A stretch of DNA of 24,717 nt from CAZERT01 sp964630015 (lineage in GTDB: Bacteria; Patescibacteriota; Microgenomatia; UBA10105; UBA927), in the NCBI GenBank assembly GCA_964630015.1, contig CAZVTJ010000010.1:1-24717 (forward strand), written 5' to 3'. This document shows, piece after piece, positions 1 through 7,562 of this stretch. The position numbers were made by a program, and so were the translations under genes. The notes beneath the pieces were generated by a model. That model saw only the letters and a program-made list of their open reading frames with translations, had not been told where the DNA came from and ran no database searches. Position 1 is the stretch's first letter. Each line of letters starts with the position of its first letter.

Positions 1-73
1 AAGCTGGAAAAAGTGTTTCCTGTAATTCACTCCACGATTATATCAAGAAGCACGGCTGAAAGAAAATTTTGTT

Positions 74-79
74 ACAATG
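74..79 (+). promoter_or_regulatory. -10 box of the SpoIID gene
   Basis: TACAAT ends 12 bases before the ATG at 92, giving a predicted leader of only about five bases. No convincing -35 is visible. It overlaps the alternative ATG at 77 and therefore argues against that start. Confidence 0.4.
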
Positions 80-91
80 GGATGGCTCATC

Positions 92-1906
92 ATGAAAAAA
101 CTTCTTATATTACTTGCCGTGTTTTTGGTTCAAATAATATGTATCCGGACTATGGTTCTTTCCCCTGTGTATGCGGAAGATTGTGATACATCAAATCTGT
201 CATCCTTAAACCTTGATGCACTTGCCGCGCGGAAAGCAAAGTGCGAAGAGGCATTTTCCCAGATGGAAGCGGCAAAAAAACCCCATGTTGATGCACTGCG
301 GAAAATGGAGTCCGATATTGCCGCATTCCAGGCGCGGATTTCCCAGATTGAGGCTGAATTAGTACGGAAAACAGCCGCGATACAAACGGGGGAAAAGGAA
401 CTCGAGGAACTATTGTCTGTTGCCACGCGAAGAATCCGGCAGTTTTACATTCGTTCCTATCAGGCGGATTTGGCAAATGTTGCCATTTTTACCTCACCCA
501 ATCTTGGGCAGGCTATGCGGGTGATCGGGTACCAGCGTACGGTGACCAATGAAGATAAAAAGGTCATTACTCAGACGGCGCTTATGGTCAAGGATCTTAT
601 GGAAAGGAAAAAGGCGCTGGAACAGGAAAAAATAAACCTGTCGGCACTCAAGGAAAGCATCGATGCCAAAGCGGTATCCATTCGGAAACTGGTAACGGAA
701 GCGCAGGCATACCAGACAAAGCTGACCGGTATGATTGCAGCCCTTTCCGCGGCCCAACAGTCAATTTTAAACGCCCGGTCCGGAACCTTTACGACCAGTG
801 TTGGTGATGTCCCCCTTGCCGATGATCCAAATGCCGCGCCAAATTTTAATCCGGGATTTTCCCCGGCATTTGCCGGATTTTCCTTCGGTGCCTATACCCA
901 CAGGAAGGGCATGAGTCAGTATGGGGCATTTGGACGAGCAAAAAGCGGTCAATCAGCGGAAGAAATATTAAAAGCATATTATGGGAATGATGTCGAAATA
1001 AAAAAAGATTACGATCCAACACGACAAATAGGTGTGTCAGGTTATTCAAGAATGGACATAGAATCATATGTACAAAGGATATATGAGGTACCCAATAGTT
1101 GGGGTGACCAGGATGGCATGGCGGCATTAAGGGCACAGGCTGTAGCGGCTAGGAGTTATGCTTTAGCATGGACCCGCGAAGGAAGTGGTGGAGATATCTG
1201 CACAGATCAAGGTTGTCAGGTGTTTAAGAATGAACCAAAAGGGGGAAACTGGGAACGAGCAGTAAATGACACAAAAGGTTGGGTGTTGATGAAAGGTGGG
1301 AAAATATTAAGTGCTTGGTTTTCATCTACATCTGGTGGGTACCAAAGTGCTTATAATACCCTTGATTATCTTAAAGATGGAAGTAATTATAATACTCCAG
1401 GTTTTTGGGATACAAAGCGTGGACAAGATGGTTGGACTGGTGATGCATACGAAAAAATTGCGGGAAGTCCGTGGTTTTACAAGGGCTGGTATACGTCCGA
1501 ATATTACAATAACTCGGCAAAATGCGGCCGGAATCACCCATGGCTTACCAATGAGGAATTTGCTGATATCGTTAACGCATGGATCGTGCGGAAAAACGGT
1601 TCCGGTGATGACAACAAACGGATTTTACCGGTCACGATTAATTCCTGCGGGATATCCGGGGCATCCGGTGATCCGTTTTCAATGAGTGAACTTCGTGACA
1701 AAGCCAACGGTATGGGTGGGGCAGTCACCAGCGTTTCATCGGTTTCCGTTACTTATAACAGTGGCGGATATACGGATACGGTGATTCTTGCTACCAACAA
1801 AGGCGAGCTTCGGATACCGGGTGGTGAATTTAAGGAAAGCTTTAATCTTCGTGCTCCTGGGTATATATCCATTCGGAGTCCGCTTTTTAACATAGAAAAG
1901 AAGTAG
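92..1906 (+). CDS. Secreted SpoIID/LytB-domain protein with N-terminal coiled coil
   Basis: Seen: an N-terminal signal peptide (residues about 1-29, MKKLLILLAVFLVQ ending near VYAED), a long charged coiled coil (about 45-230), a Pro/Asn-rich linker, then a SpoIID domain (about 260-560) containing GAYTHRKGMSQYGAFG and ALRAQAVAARSYAL. Known: SpoIID-family proteins are peptidoglycan lytic transglycosylases that act on glycan strands lacking stem peptides; coiled coils of this kind resemble those of EnvC-type division hydrolase regulators. Inferred: an extracytoplasmic wall-remodelling enzyme for growth or division, not sporulation. An in-frame ATG lies at 77, but a TACAAT box covers 74-79, so transcription should begin near 86 and the ATG at 92 is preferred. 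Bases about 960-1460 are more AT-rich than the rest of the gene. The next gene starts 6-15 bases after the stop, with its own TACAAT box. Confidence 0.85.
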   Translation: MKKLLILLAVFLVQIICIRTMVLSPVYAEDCDTSNLSSLNLDALAARKAKCEEAFSQMEAAKKPHVDALRKMESDIAAFQARISQIEAELVRKTAAIQTGEKELEELLSVATRRIRQFYIRSYQADLANVAIFTSPNLGQAMRVIGYQRTVTNEDKKVITQTALMVKDLMERKKALEQEKINLSALKESIDAKAVSIRKLVTEAQAYQTKLTGMIAALSAAQQSILNARSGTFTTSVGDVPLADDPNAAPNFNPGFSPAFAGFSFGAYTHRKGMSQYGAFGRAKSGQSAEEILKAYYGNDVEIKKDYDPTRQIGVSGYSRMDIESYVQRIYEVPNSWGDQDGMAALRAQAVAARSYALAWTREGSGGDICTDQGCQVFKNEPKGGNWERAVNDTKGWVLMKGGKILSAWFSSTSGGYQSAYNTLDYLKDGSNYNTPGFWDTKRGQDGWTGDAYEKIAGSPWFYKGWYTSEYYNNSAKCGRNHPWLTNEEFADIVNAWIVRKNGSGDDNKRILPVTINSCGISGASGDPFSMSELRDKANGMGGAVTSVSSVSVTYNSGGYTDTVILATNKGELRIPGGEFKESFNLRAPGYISIRSPLFNIEKK

Positions 1907-1912
1907 TACAAT
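1907..1912 (+). promoter_or_regulatory. -10 box of the bPH-domain gene
   Basis: TACAAT lies directly after the TAG stop of the SpoIID gene. It touches the first ATG (1913) and ends nine bases before the second in-frame ATG (1922). Transcription from it would start near 1919, favouring 1922 as the translation start. Confidence 0.4.
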
Positions 1913-1921
1913 ATGGATATC

Positions 1922-2563
1922 ATGCCAACGGTGTTTGAAGAAACCACCCCTGCGCCCCGTCAACCCCCACAACATTCCCCCCGTCACGGTGGTTTTCGGG
2001 ACCGGACCCACGGATGGACGTCGTTTGCCCTGCATCCCAAAGATATCCGGTTTGAAACACAGGAAGAATCGGAGGAAATCATTTTATTTTTGCGTCAGCA
2101 TTTTATTACATTACTTCCGTCGCTTCTTTTGTGCGGACTGTTATTGTTTGTCCCGCCCCTTCTGTTTCCCATGATTTTCCGCTCGTTGTCGCAAACGATC
2201 GGATTGCCCGTCGGGTATATGGTGATTGGGTTTTCATTCTGGTACGTTGCGGCGTTTGGCATACTCCTGATGAACTTTATCCATTGGTTTTTTAATATTT
2301 TCATCGTCACGAACAGACGTATTATTGACATCGATTTTGTCCATTTGCTCTATAAGGAATTTTCGGAAGCAAAAATCGAACGGATCCAGGATATATCGTT
2401 CCAGACAAAAGGTATGGTGGCAACGATGTTTGATTTTGGGAATGTACTCATCCAGACAGCAGGGGAACACCCGAATTTTATTTTCGAATCCGTTCCGAAA
2501 CCGGCAAAAGTTGTCGATGTGTTAAGTGACCTTACAAGAGACACCGGAAGGAATCCGCTATGA
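1922..2563 (+). CDS. Bacterial PH-domain (bPH) membrane protein
   Basis: Seen: a polar, proline-rich N-terminus, two hydrophobic segments (about residues 58-85 and 92-120), then a compact C-terminal domain beginning IVTNRRIIDID and including KIERIQDIS and FGNVLIQTAGE. Known: this arrangement fits the bacterial pleckstrin-homology membrane proteins (YdbT/DUF304 group), for which no general enzymatic role is established. Inferred: a cytoplasmic bPH domain attached to a two-helix membrane anchor, possibly an assembly platform. The preferred start is 1922 because a TACAAT box ends at 1912; 1913 is an in-frame alternative adding three residues. The stop overlaps the next start as ATGA (2560-2563), so the next gene is probably translationally coupled. 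Confidence 0.8.
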   Translation: MPTVFEETTPAPRQPPQHSPRHGGFRDRTHGWTSFALHPKDIRFETQEESEEIILFLRQHFITLLPSLLLCGLLLFVPPLLFPMIFRSLSQTIGLPVGYMVIGFSFWYVAAFGILLMNFIHWFFNIFIVTNRRIIDIDFVHLLYKEFSEAKIERIQDISFQTKGMVATMFDFGNVLIQTAGEHPNFIFESVPKPAKVVDVLSDLTRDTGRNPL

Positions 2564-2781
2564 CACCGGAATCCATACAAACGGCAGGATGGCTTTTTTT
2601 CAAAATCATGATTATCGTGGGGATTGGATTATATTCGGTTTTTGCCGGTATTATTGTTCGCCAGGAACAACTTATGTCGCGCGTTTTAGAAGCCGCAACA
2701 GAACCGTTGTTGCGTCTATTCGTTCTTCTTTATCTGTTTGCATCTCTGGGTGTTCTTCTTGCCGCAATCATCCTATTATAG
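2560..2781 (+). CDS. Small two-helix membrane protein (DUF5657-like)
   Basis: A 73-residue protein with two hydrophobic helices (about 11-31 and 50-73) joined by a short polar loop containing RQEQLMSRVLEAATEP. Its first codon overlaps the stop of the bPH gene. Its last 25 codons overlap the ORF of the next gene only if that gene is called with an over-long start. The length, topology and position resemble small CPR proteins annotated DUF5657, an assignment made from memory of the family and not by a search. The function is unknown. Tight coupling to the bPH gene and to the phosphatase-like protein suggests all three act in one membrane complex. Confidence 0.7.
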   Translation: MTPESIQTAGWLFFKIMIIVGIGLYSVFAGIIVRQEQLMSRVLEAATEPLLRLFVLLYLFASLGVLLAAIILL

Positions 2782-2803
2782 AAAGAGGAAGGAAAGGATT
2801 GCC

Positions 2804-4633
2804 ATGAAGGCGCAGATTACCCACGCAGTCGCGGTTGGTCAGATTAATGAAGTTCATTGGTCACATGTTGTTGTCGGGAACGGTTGGTATGCCGTGTTGG
2901 AAGTGGCCGACCCGAATGGTACGGCCAGGTCAACCGGTATGCGGATTGTTGCATTGCTTTCCGAACACATGAAGATTCCCCCGACCGATGCAAAGGAAAT
3001 TGCCGATATTCTTCATTCCATTGATTTTGGGGACGCCGTCAAAAGCCTTCTTGTTGCCTTTCCCCTGGGTAGTACAATGCACTTTTTAATCCGCAATACT
3101 GCGCCGGTATACCTTAAACGTCAGGAACGGTTTGCACTTTTGACCCGTGGACCGGGTACAATATCAGGTTTCATGCAGCCGGGTGATATATTCCTTGCGG
3201 TGACGGATTATTGTGAGCGCACAATCGGACAAAATGAACTTCTTTCGGTAATAGATCATCTTTCTGCCGCCGACATTTCCCAACAGCTTGCAGTCCGGTT
3301 TGCCGCAGGAATTGAAAGTGAGGGTATGGGTGCGCTTGTTTTGGAAGTCGTTTCCATATCGGAAGAAACCATAGACGAGCGCGAACCGGTATCCGCACAG
3401 GACGCGCAGTCTATTCAGACCGTTATCCAAAAAACCGATTGGATTGGAAAGGCTCGCCGTATGATTCGACCAAGAACGAGACTTATTGCATGGAAGCGTA
3501 AATTCATGTCGCTGGCACGGAGACTCCGGTCGTTTGACGTGCGGATTACGCTTGGCGTCACGCTTCTTTTTCTTGTTTCTGTCGGAATCGGAATTGCAAA
3601 AACCCGTTCCATGCAGATAGATAAAACAACACAGGAAACGTTTGCGCGTGCACGGGGTCAGTATGAGGAGGGGGTTGCGCTTTCGGCACTTAGCCCGGTT
3701 AAGGCACGGGAGTCACTGGAAAACGCACAGAAAATTCTGTCGCCCATTGTGGGAAAAGTATCGGACAAAACAAAATCCGGAAGGGAAATAGAACAGCTAT
3801 CCGCTGCGATAGCATCTGCCCTTACTCAGGCAAAACGGGAATATACGGCTGAGCCTTCGGAATTTTACGATCCGTCACTCTTAAAAACCGGAAGCAGGGT
3901 AACGGATATGGAGATGTACGAAGATACGATCGCGCTTCTTGATCCCGTGCAGAAAAGCGCATATGCCGTTTCCGTTTCAACAAAAAACGGCCAGATTATC
4001 GGCGGCGGGGAAGGGTTTGATGCCTCAAGTCTTGTGGCGATTCACGGAGATACGATCTATGTCCTGACGGCATCGGGGATTCATGAAATATCCATCCGGG
4101 ACAAAACGACACATAAAAATATTATAAAAACCGATACGGATGGATGGGGGAAAATTAAAAAGATGACGGCATTTTTCGGGAACATCTATCTTCTTGATTC
4201 GCAAAAAGGACGGATTTGGAAATACATTAAAACGGACAATGGGTTTTCCGATAGAAAGGAGTATTTGACAGCAGATACGACCCCGGATTTTACGACAGCA
4301 ACGAATTTTTCCATAGACGGGAGCGTATATGTGGGATTTACAGACGGGTCTGTTAAAAAATACACGCAGGGGAGGGAAGATGTGTTTTCGATCCGGGGGG
4401 TTGAACCGGCAATCGGGGGGCCTGTCTATGTTTCCGCTTCCGACGAAAACGAAAAAATCTATCTTCTGGAGCCGCAGGCAAAACGTGTGGTTGTTCTTGC
4501 TAAGGATGGGATGTATGAGGCGCAGTATCGCTGGAGTAGCTCACTTATACCCATCGGTTTTACGGTTTCGGAAAAAGCAGGTACAATACTTCTCCTTGCC
4601 GACGGCAAGCTGTATTCCGTTCGGATACAATAA
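2804..4633 (+). CDS. Membrane-anchored protein: degenerate PP2C-like N-terminus, beta-propeller-like C-terminus
   Basis: Seen: about 609 residues. The N-terminal soluble part (1-230) contains alternating strands, NGWYAVLEVADPNG, FALLTRGPG and QPGDIFLAVTDY, which read like a PP2C/PPM phosphatase fold; the full metal-binding aspartate set of an active enzyme is not evident. One transmembrane helix follows (about 247-267), then a helical stretch (about 275-345), then repeated beta-rich blades (about 360-609: GDTIYVLTASGIHEI, GNIYLLDSQKGRIWKYI, DGSVYVGFTDGSVKKY). Inferred: a cytoplasmic phosphatase-like sensor or scaffold joined to an extracytoplasmic propeller. The start at 2804 is chosen over an upstream in-frame codon at 2738 because a strong Shine-Dalgarno (GAGGAAGGAAAGG) precedes it and the longer form would overlap the two-helix gene. 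Confidence 0.7.
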   Translation: MKAQITHAVAVGQINEVHWSHVVVGNGWYAVLEVADPNGTARSTGMRIVALLSEHMKIPPTDAKEIADILHSIDFGDAVKSLLVAFPLGSTMHFLIRNTAPVYLKRQERFALLTRGPGTISGFMQPGDIFLAVTDYCERTIGQNELLSVIDHLSAADISQQLAVRFAAGIESEGMGALVLEVVSISEETIDEREPVSAQDAQSIQTVIQKTDWIGKARRMIRPRTRLIAWKRKFMSLARRLRSFDVRITLGVTLLFLVSVGIGIAKTRSMQIDKTTQETFARARGQYEEGVALSALSPVKARESLENAQKILSPIVGKVSDKTKSGREIEQLSAAIASALTQAKREYTAEPSEFYDPSLLKTGSRVTDMEMYEDTIALLDPVQKSAYAVSVSTKNGQIIGGGEGFDASSLVAIHGDTIYVLTASGIHEISIRDKTTHKNIIKTDTDGWGKIKKMTAFFGNIYLLDSQKGRIWKYIKTDNGFSDRKEYLTADTTPDFTTATNFSIDGSVYVGFTDGSVKKYTQGREDVFSIRGVEPAIGGPVYVSASDENEKIYLLEPQAKRVVVLAKDGMYEAQYRWSSSLIPIGFTVSEKAGTILLLADGKLYSVRIQ

Positions 4634-4654
4634 CAACGAAGTATCCGTGCATAT

Positions 4655-5098
4655 ATGAAAGCGATCAACAGACGGGCATCATTTGACTATGAACTTCTTG
4701 AGCGGTTTGAGGCAGGAATTGCACTCATGGGGGCCGAGGTAAAATCCGTGCGCGAAGGACACGTTAACTTGGAAGGATCGTTTGTCAAACTTACCGCAAA
4801 TGGGGCCCAGCTTATAAACGCCTCAATATTACCGTATCTGTATTCCCGACCGGAAGGATACGATCCGAAGCGTACCCGTAGTTTGCTGCTTCACAAAAAG
4901 GAACTTCTGAAAATCCGCCAAAAAATGGAAGGATCGAATTTGACCGTAGTGCCGGTATGCCTGTATACTAAGGGACCTCGGATGAAGCTGGAAATTGCTC
5001 TGGCAAAAGGGAAAAAACAGTTCGAAAAGCGGGAAACGATCAAGAAACGGCAGCAAAAGAGGGAAATGGAACAGCAATTCCGGGGAAAGGTGAAGTAA
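4655..5098 (+). CDS. smpB: SmpB, tmRNA-binding protein
   Basis: A 147-residue protein of normal SmpB length. It starts NRRASFDYELLERFEAGI and contains the family hallmarks GAEVKSVREGHVNLEGSFV, LINASILPY, KRTRSLLLHKKEL and a basic C-terminal tail. Known: SmpB binds the tRNA-like domain of tmRNA and brings it to stalled ribosomes; the C-terminal tail reads the empty mRNA channel. The tmRNA gene lies 118 bases downstream on the same strand, a common arrangement that strongly supports both calls. A TACAAT at 4626-4631, at the end of the upstream gene, may serve as its -10. Confidence 0.97.
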   Translation: MKAINRRASFDYELLERFEAGIALMGAEVKSVREGHVNLEGSFVKLTANGAQLINASILPYLYSRPEGYDPKRTRSLLLHKKELLKIRQKMEGSNLTVVPVCLYTKGPRMKLEIALAKGKKQFEKRETIKKRQQKREMEQQFRGKVK

Positions 5099-5173
5099 GA
5101 GGCCCACCACATCTCCCTTTACGGCTAGAAAAACCGCTGTTCGCGGACGCCGGAAAGAGCGATGTTGGCGGAC

Positions 5174-5216
5174 GTAAGAAATACTAATCTCACTGTGGCA
5201 GGTAAGTATTTCTAAC
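5174..5216 (+). repeat. Inverted repeat abutting the tmRNA 5' end
   Basis: Arms 5174-5185 and 5205-5216 are complementary at 11 of 12 positions (core AGAAATACT / AGTATTTCT) with a 19-base loop. The right arm ends exactly one base before the predicted mature 5' end of tmRNA. It could be a processing hairpin, a terminator-like structure after smpB or an operator over the tmRNA promoter; the sequence does not decide. Confidence 0.6.
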
Positions 5217-5623
5217 GGGGATGAATTGATTCGACAGTATGGCACATTAACAGAGGGCACGCCGGCGATCATAGAAGAGCCGTAAAAACCCTATGAAAAA
5301 ACAACTGCTGATGAAACCATTAGCAAGCTCGAAGCAAAATTAGCTTCTCTTGAAGCAAAATTGGCTTTGAGAGGTCGTGCATACGCGTACGCGCACGCAT
5401 AACCCATCCGCTTGATCCTTTGTTTGGCGGGAGAGAGACGGGTGCAAAAATCAGTCAAACCATCAGGAATTCCGTTGACCGGCGGGATTCCGGAGTTTTT
5501 TCGGTCAACCCTCCATCTGTTATTTTGACTATTTAGAAACAGACGGAGAATGAAATAGTCTACGCGTGTAGATCTTTGTTTTTTACCGTATTGGACCCGG
5601 GCTCACTCCCCGGCATCTCCACC
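5217..5623 (+). ncRNA. ssrA: tmRNA (ssrA) with a 31-residue leucine-zipper tag
   Basis: Rescues stalled ribosomes with SmpB. The acceptor stem GGGGATG (5217-5223) pairs with CATCTCC (5614-5620) and contains G3.U70, the alanine identity pair. ATTGATTCGACAG matches the conserved 5' region. The T-arm is 5597-5613, with stem CCGGG/CCCGG and an atypical loop CTCACTC. The gene ends A-C-C, then G, so CCA is not fully encoded. PK1 can form from CGGC (5263-5266) with GCCG (5279-5282) and CATAG (5270-5274) with CTATG (5291-5295). Eleven bases later, the same spacing as in E. coli, comes GCT at 5307. Reading from there to TAA at 5400 gives a 31-residue tag: ADETISKLEAKL, then ASLEAKLALRG, then RAYAYAHA. 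Confidence 0.95.
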
Positions 5624-5734
5624 GCGTCAAACGCGGTTTCGCACTTGTTACTGTGCGAAGACGCATTTGAAAGCGAGTCGCGTCTGACGCGACTACATTG
5701 GAATATATTTTTTCAGGAAACGTGTGACGTTTCC
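5621..5734 (+). repeat. Array of four short perfect hairpins
   Basis: Between tmRNA and the GIY-YIG gene are four perfect stem-loops: 5621-5637 (ACCGCG/CGCGGT), 5638-5659 (TTCGCAC/GTGCGAA), 5676-5694 (AGTCGCGT/ACGCGACT, three-base loop) and 5716-5734 (GGAAACG/CGTTTCC). The first overlaps the last bases of tmRNA. None is followed by a T-run, so they are not ordinary terminators, although one may end tmRNA transcription. Confidence 0.75.
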
Positions 5735-5742
5735 GTGGCTTC

Positions 5743-6033
5743 ATGAATACCAGGCGACAAGTCTTTTATGTATATGTTTTGTATTGCACAAAAGACAGTG
5801 GTTGGTACATTGGATATACAACGGATTTAAAACACCGCCTTAGCCAACATGCCAAAGGCATTGTGCCCTCAACAAAAAATCGGATCCCTGTTACTTTGAT
5901 CCATTATGAATATTTTATTTCCATGAGTGATGCCAAAGCCCGTGAAAAATTTTTGAAGAGTGGGTTTGGCAGAGAACAGCTACGCCAAATACTAAAAAAT
6001 ACAATGAGTGCATTTATAGTGGATTGTCTATGA
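5743..6033 (+). CDS. Single-domain GIY-YIG nuclease-like protein (URI family)
   Basis: A 96-residue protein consisting almost only of a GIY-YIG domain: YVYVLYCTKDSGWYIGYTTDLKHRLSQH carries the two Tyr-containing strands and the conserved Arg, and AREKFLKSGFG carries the catalytic Glu region. Known: the UvrC-intron-type (URI/YhbQ-like) family of small GIY-YIG proteins is abundant in CPR genomes and its role is mostly unknown. It lies immediately downstream of four hairpins, and its stop overlaps the start of the comF-like gene as ATGA (6030-6033). A paralogue lies at 7944-8207. A nuclease active on structured DNA, or a domesticated mobile gene, are both possible. Confidence 0.88.
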   Translation: MNTRRQVFYVYVLYCTKDSGWYIGYTTDLKHRLSQHAKGIVPSTKNRIPVTLIHYEYFISMSDAKAREKFLKSGFGREQLRQILKNTMSAFIVDCL

Positions 6034-6731
6034 CTCTCCTTGATCTTTTGTTTCCCAAACGCTGTGTAACGTGTCGCCGTTTGGGGTCGTATCTATGCGA
6101 TCGATGCAGAAAAAACCTGGTTGTCCTGGATCATCTCGTTTGTCCTGTGTGTAAACTACCCGCAGTTGATGGGATGACGCATCCGCGGTGCCAAACCCGG
6201 TATTCTCCCGATGGGCTCATTTCATTTTTCCGGTATAAGTCACCGGTTCGGGAATATATTCACACTATAAAATACCGGTATCTGTTCCATGCCGCAGATG
6301 AATTGGTACGAATGTGTTTTGCAACATCCCACATGGAAGTTCTGCAAACATGTATCGGAAAAGATAGGGAACAGTTCATACTAATTCCCATACCACTTCA
6401 CAAAAAACGCCTGTTGGAGCGGGGATTTAACCAATCGGAATGTCTGGCACAGTGTTTTTCCCAAAGACTTAATATTCCTGTCATATCCGATATTCTCATT
6501 CGGACAAAATATACTCCTCCGCAGGCACTTCTACCACATGCATCGGATAGAATGAAGAACATGAAAGATGTGTTTGGGGTAAGTGAGGCAAAAAAACACG
6601 TTCTTGCCGGGAAAACGGTATTATTGGTTGATGATGTGTGGACAACCGGTGCAACGATGACACAGGCAGCGCGTATACTCAAACACAGTGGTACGGCAAA
6701 AGTATTTTGTATTACGGTTGCACAGTCTTAA
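6030..6731 (+). CDS. comF: ComF family amidophosphoribosyltransferase-like protein
   Basis: A protein of 233 residues. The N-terminus has zinc-ribbon-like cysteine pairs (CVTC, CDRC, CPVC; residues about 12-42). The C-terminal half is a phosphoribosyltransferase fold with the PRPP-binding loop VLLVDDVWTTGATM, and RGFNQSECLA is typical of the ComF group. Known: ComF homologues are needed for transformation, where ComFC acts with a DNA helicase during uptake of single-stranded DNA; the substrate is not settled. The ATG at 6030 is chosen because it gives the usual MTLLDLLFPKRC start and overlaps the preceding stop; an upstream TTG at 6024 adds two residues. No ComFA helicase lies next to it here. 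Confidence 0.9.
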   Translation: MTLLDLLFPKRCVTCRRLGSYLCDRCRKNLVVLDHLVCPVCKLPAVDGMTHPRCQTRYSPDGLISFFRYKSPVREYIHTIKYRYLFHAADELVRMCFATSHMEVLQTCIGKDREQFILIPIPLHKKRLLERGFNQSECLAQCFSQRLNIPVISDILIRTKYTPPQALLPHASDRMKNMKDVFGVSEAKKHVLAGKTVLLVDDVWTTGATMTQAARILKHSGTAKVFCITVAQS

Positions 6732-6747
6732 GATGGGAAATACATAT

Positions 6748-7395
6748 ATGGAATATTATGCCCTTGTGGGAAATGGCGATACGGATGAAGGGGTAGTGGA
6801 TGAAATCCGTAGTGCATCCGTCGTCATCGGGGTAGATAGGGGAGCGCTTTGGTTATTGGATCATGGGATAGTGCCAAAGATTGCGGTTGGGGATTTTGAT
6901 TCCGTTTCAAATAAGGAACTGGGAAGAATCCAAAAGGAATGCGGGGATGTCAGGATCCATCCGGCGCAGAAAGACAAAACGGATATGGAGCTGGCGATAG
7001 ATGTCGCACAATCTTTAATGCCGAAAGGGGAGATACGGATGTATGGCGCGCTCGGGAAACGGATCGACCATACATTGGGAAACATCGGGTTACTTGAAAA
7101 ATGTGCCTCCCAAAATATGCCGGCAGAAATTATTGATACCCATACAAGACTTTATCTTGTCGATCAACAAGCTATCGTGCAAAACGATGGGAAATATCAC
7201 TATATGTCCATTATGCCGATAACACAAACGGCAGTAGTCTCCCTTTCGGGAGTACGGTATCCGATTACGAATACAATAATACGGAGAAATTCGACACTGG
7301 GAGTGAGTAATGAAATCACCGGAAATGAAGCGATTGTGGCTGTGCATAAAGGAAAAGTATTGATTGTCCAAACGAAGGAAAGCGTGTCTTCATAG
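6748..7395 (+). CDS. thiN: Thiamine pyrophosphokinase
   Basis: A protein of 215 residues. Known reaction: ATP-dependent pyrophosphorylation of thiamine to thiamine diphosphate. Family signatures are present: ALVGNGD at the N-terminus, VDRGALWLLDHGIVPKIAVGDFDS (substrate/metal aspartates), QKDKTDMELA and ALGKRIDHTLGN, followed by a beta-rich C-terminal domain ending with the typical GVSNEITG. The ATG at 6748 is preferred because the family begins a few residues before ALVGNGD; in-frame starts at 6688 or 6733 would overlap or nearly touch comF. For an organism lacking thiamine synthesis this would serve salvage. The gene ends about 40 bases before the tRNA-Ser region. Confidence 0.93.
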   Translation: MEYYALVGNGDTDEGVVDEIRSASVVIGVDRGALWLLDHGIVPKIAVGDFDSVSNKELGRIQKECGDVRIHPAQKDKTDMELAIDVAQSLMPKGEIRMYGALGKRIDHTLGNIGLLEKCASQNMPAEIIDTHTRLYLVDQQAIVQNDGKYHYMSIMPITQTAVVSLSGVRYPITNTIIRRNSTLGVSNEITGNEAIVAVHKGKVLIVQTKESVSS

Positions 7396-7412
7396 CATCA
7401 AATGGGTTCCCC

Positions 7413-7421
7413 TGATATAAT
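7413..7421 (+). promoter_or_regulatory. Extended -10 promoter before the serine tRNA region
   Basis: TGATATAAT (TGn plus TATAAT), 17 bases before a copy of the tRNA-Ser 5' end at 7439. The intact tRNA-Ser(GCT) starts at 7563, so this promoter appears to have been separated from it by about 124 bases of inserted or duplicated sequence. Confidence 0.5.
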
Positions 7422-7435
7422 TTGAAGACGAAATT

Positions 7436-7526
7436 ATTGGAGAGTGGGCAGAAGGGAAATCATCGACTTTGTTATCGAGCCCGTAAGGGCGAGATTAGAA
7501 AGTCGGGATCCCGCCCTGGCGGGATG
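7436..7526 (+). pseudogene. tRNA-Ser(GCT)-like 5' fragment with hairpins
   Basis: ATTGGAGAGTGGGCAGAA (7436-7453) is identical to 7560-7577, which spans the 5' end of tRNA-Ser(GCT). It is followed by a GCCCGTAAGGGC hairpin resembling a class II variable arm, but no matching 3' acceptor strand or T-arm. A further hairpin ATCCCGC/GCGGGAT lies at 7508-7526. Read as a broken tRNA-Ser copy or the scar of an insertion. Confidence 0.5.
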
Positions 7527-7562
7527 CACAGGGAACAACAGTGTGAAAGTACGGTAACCATT

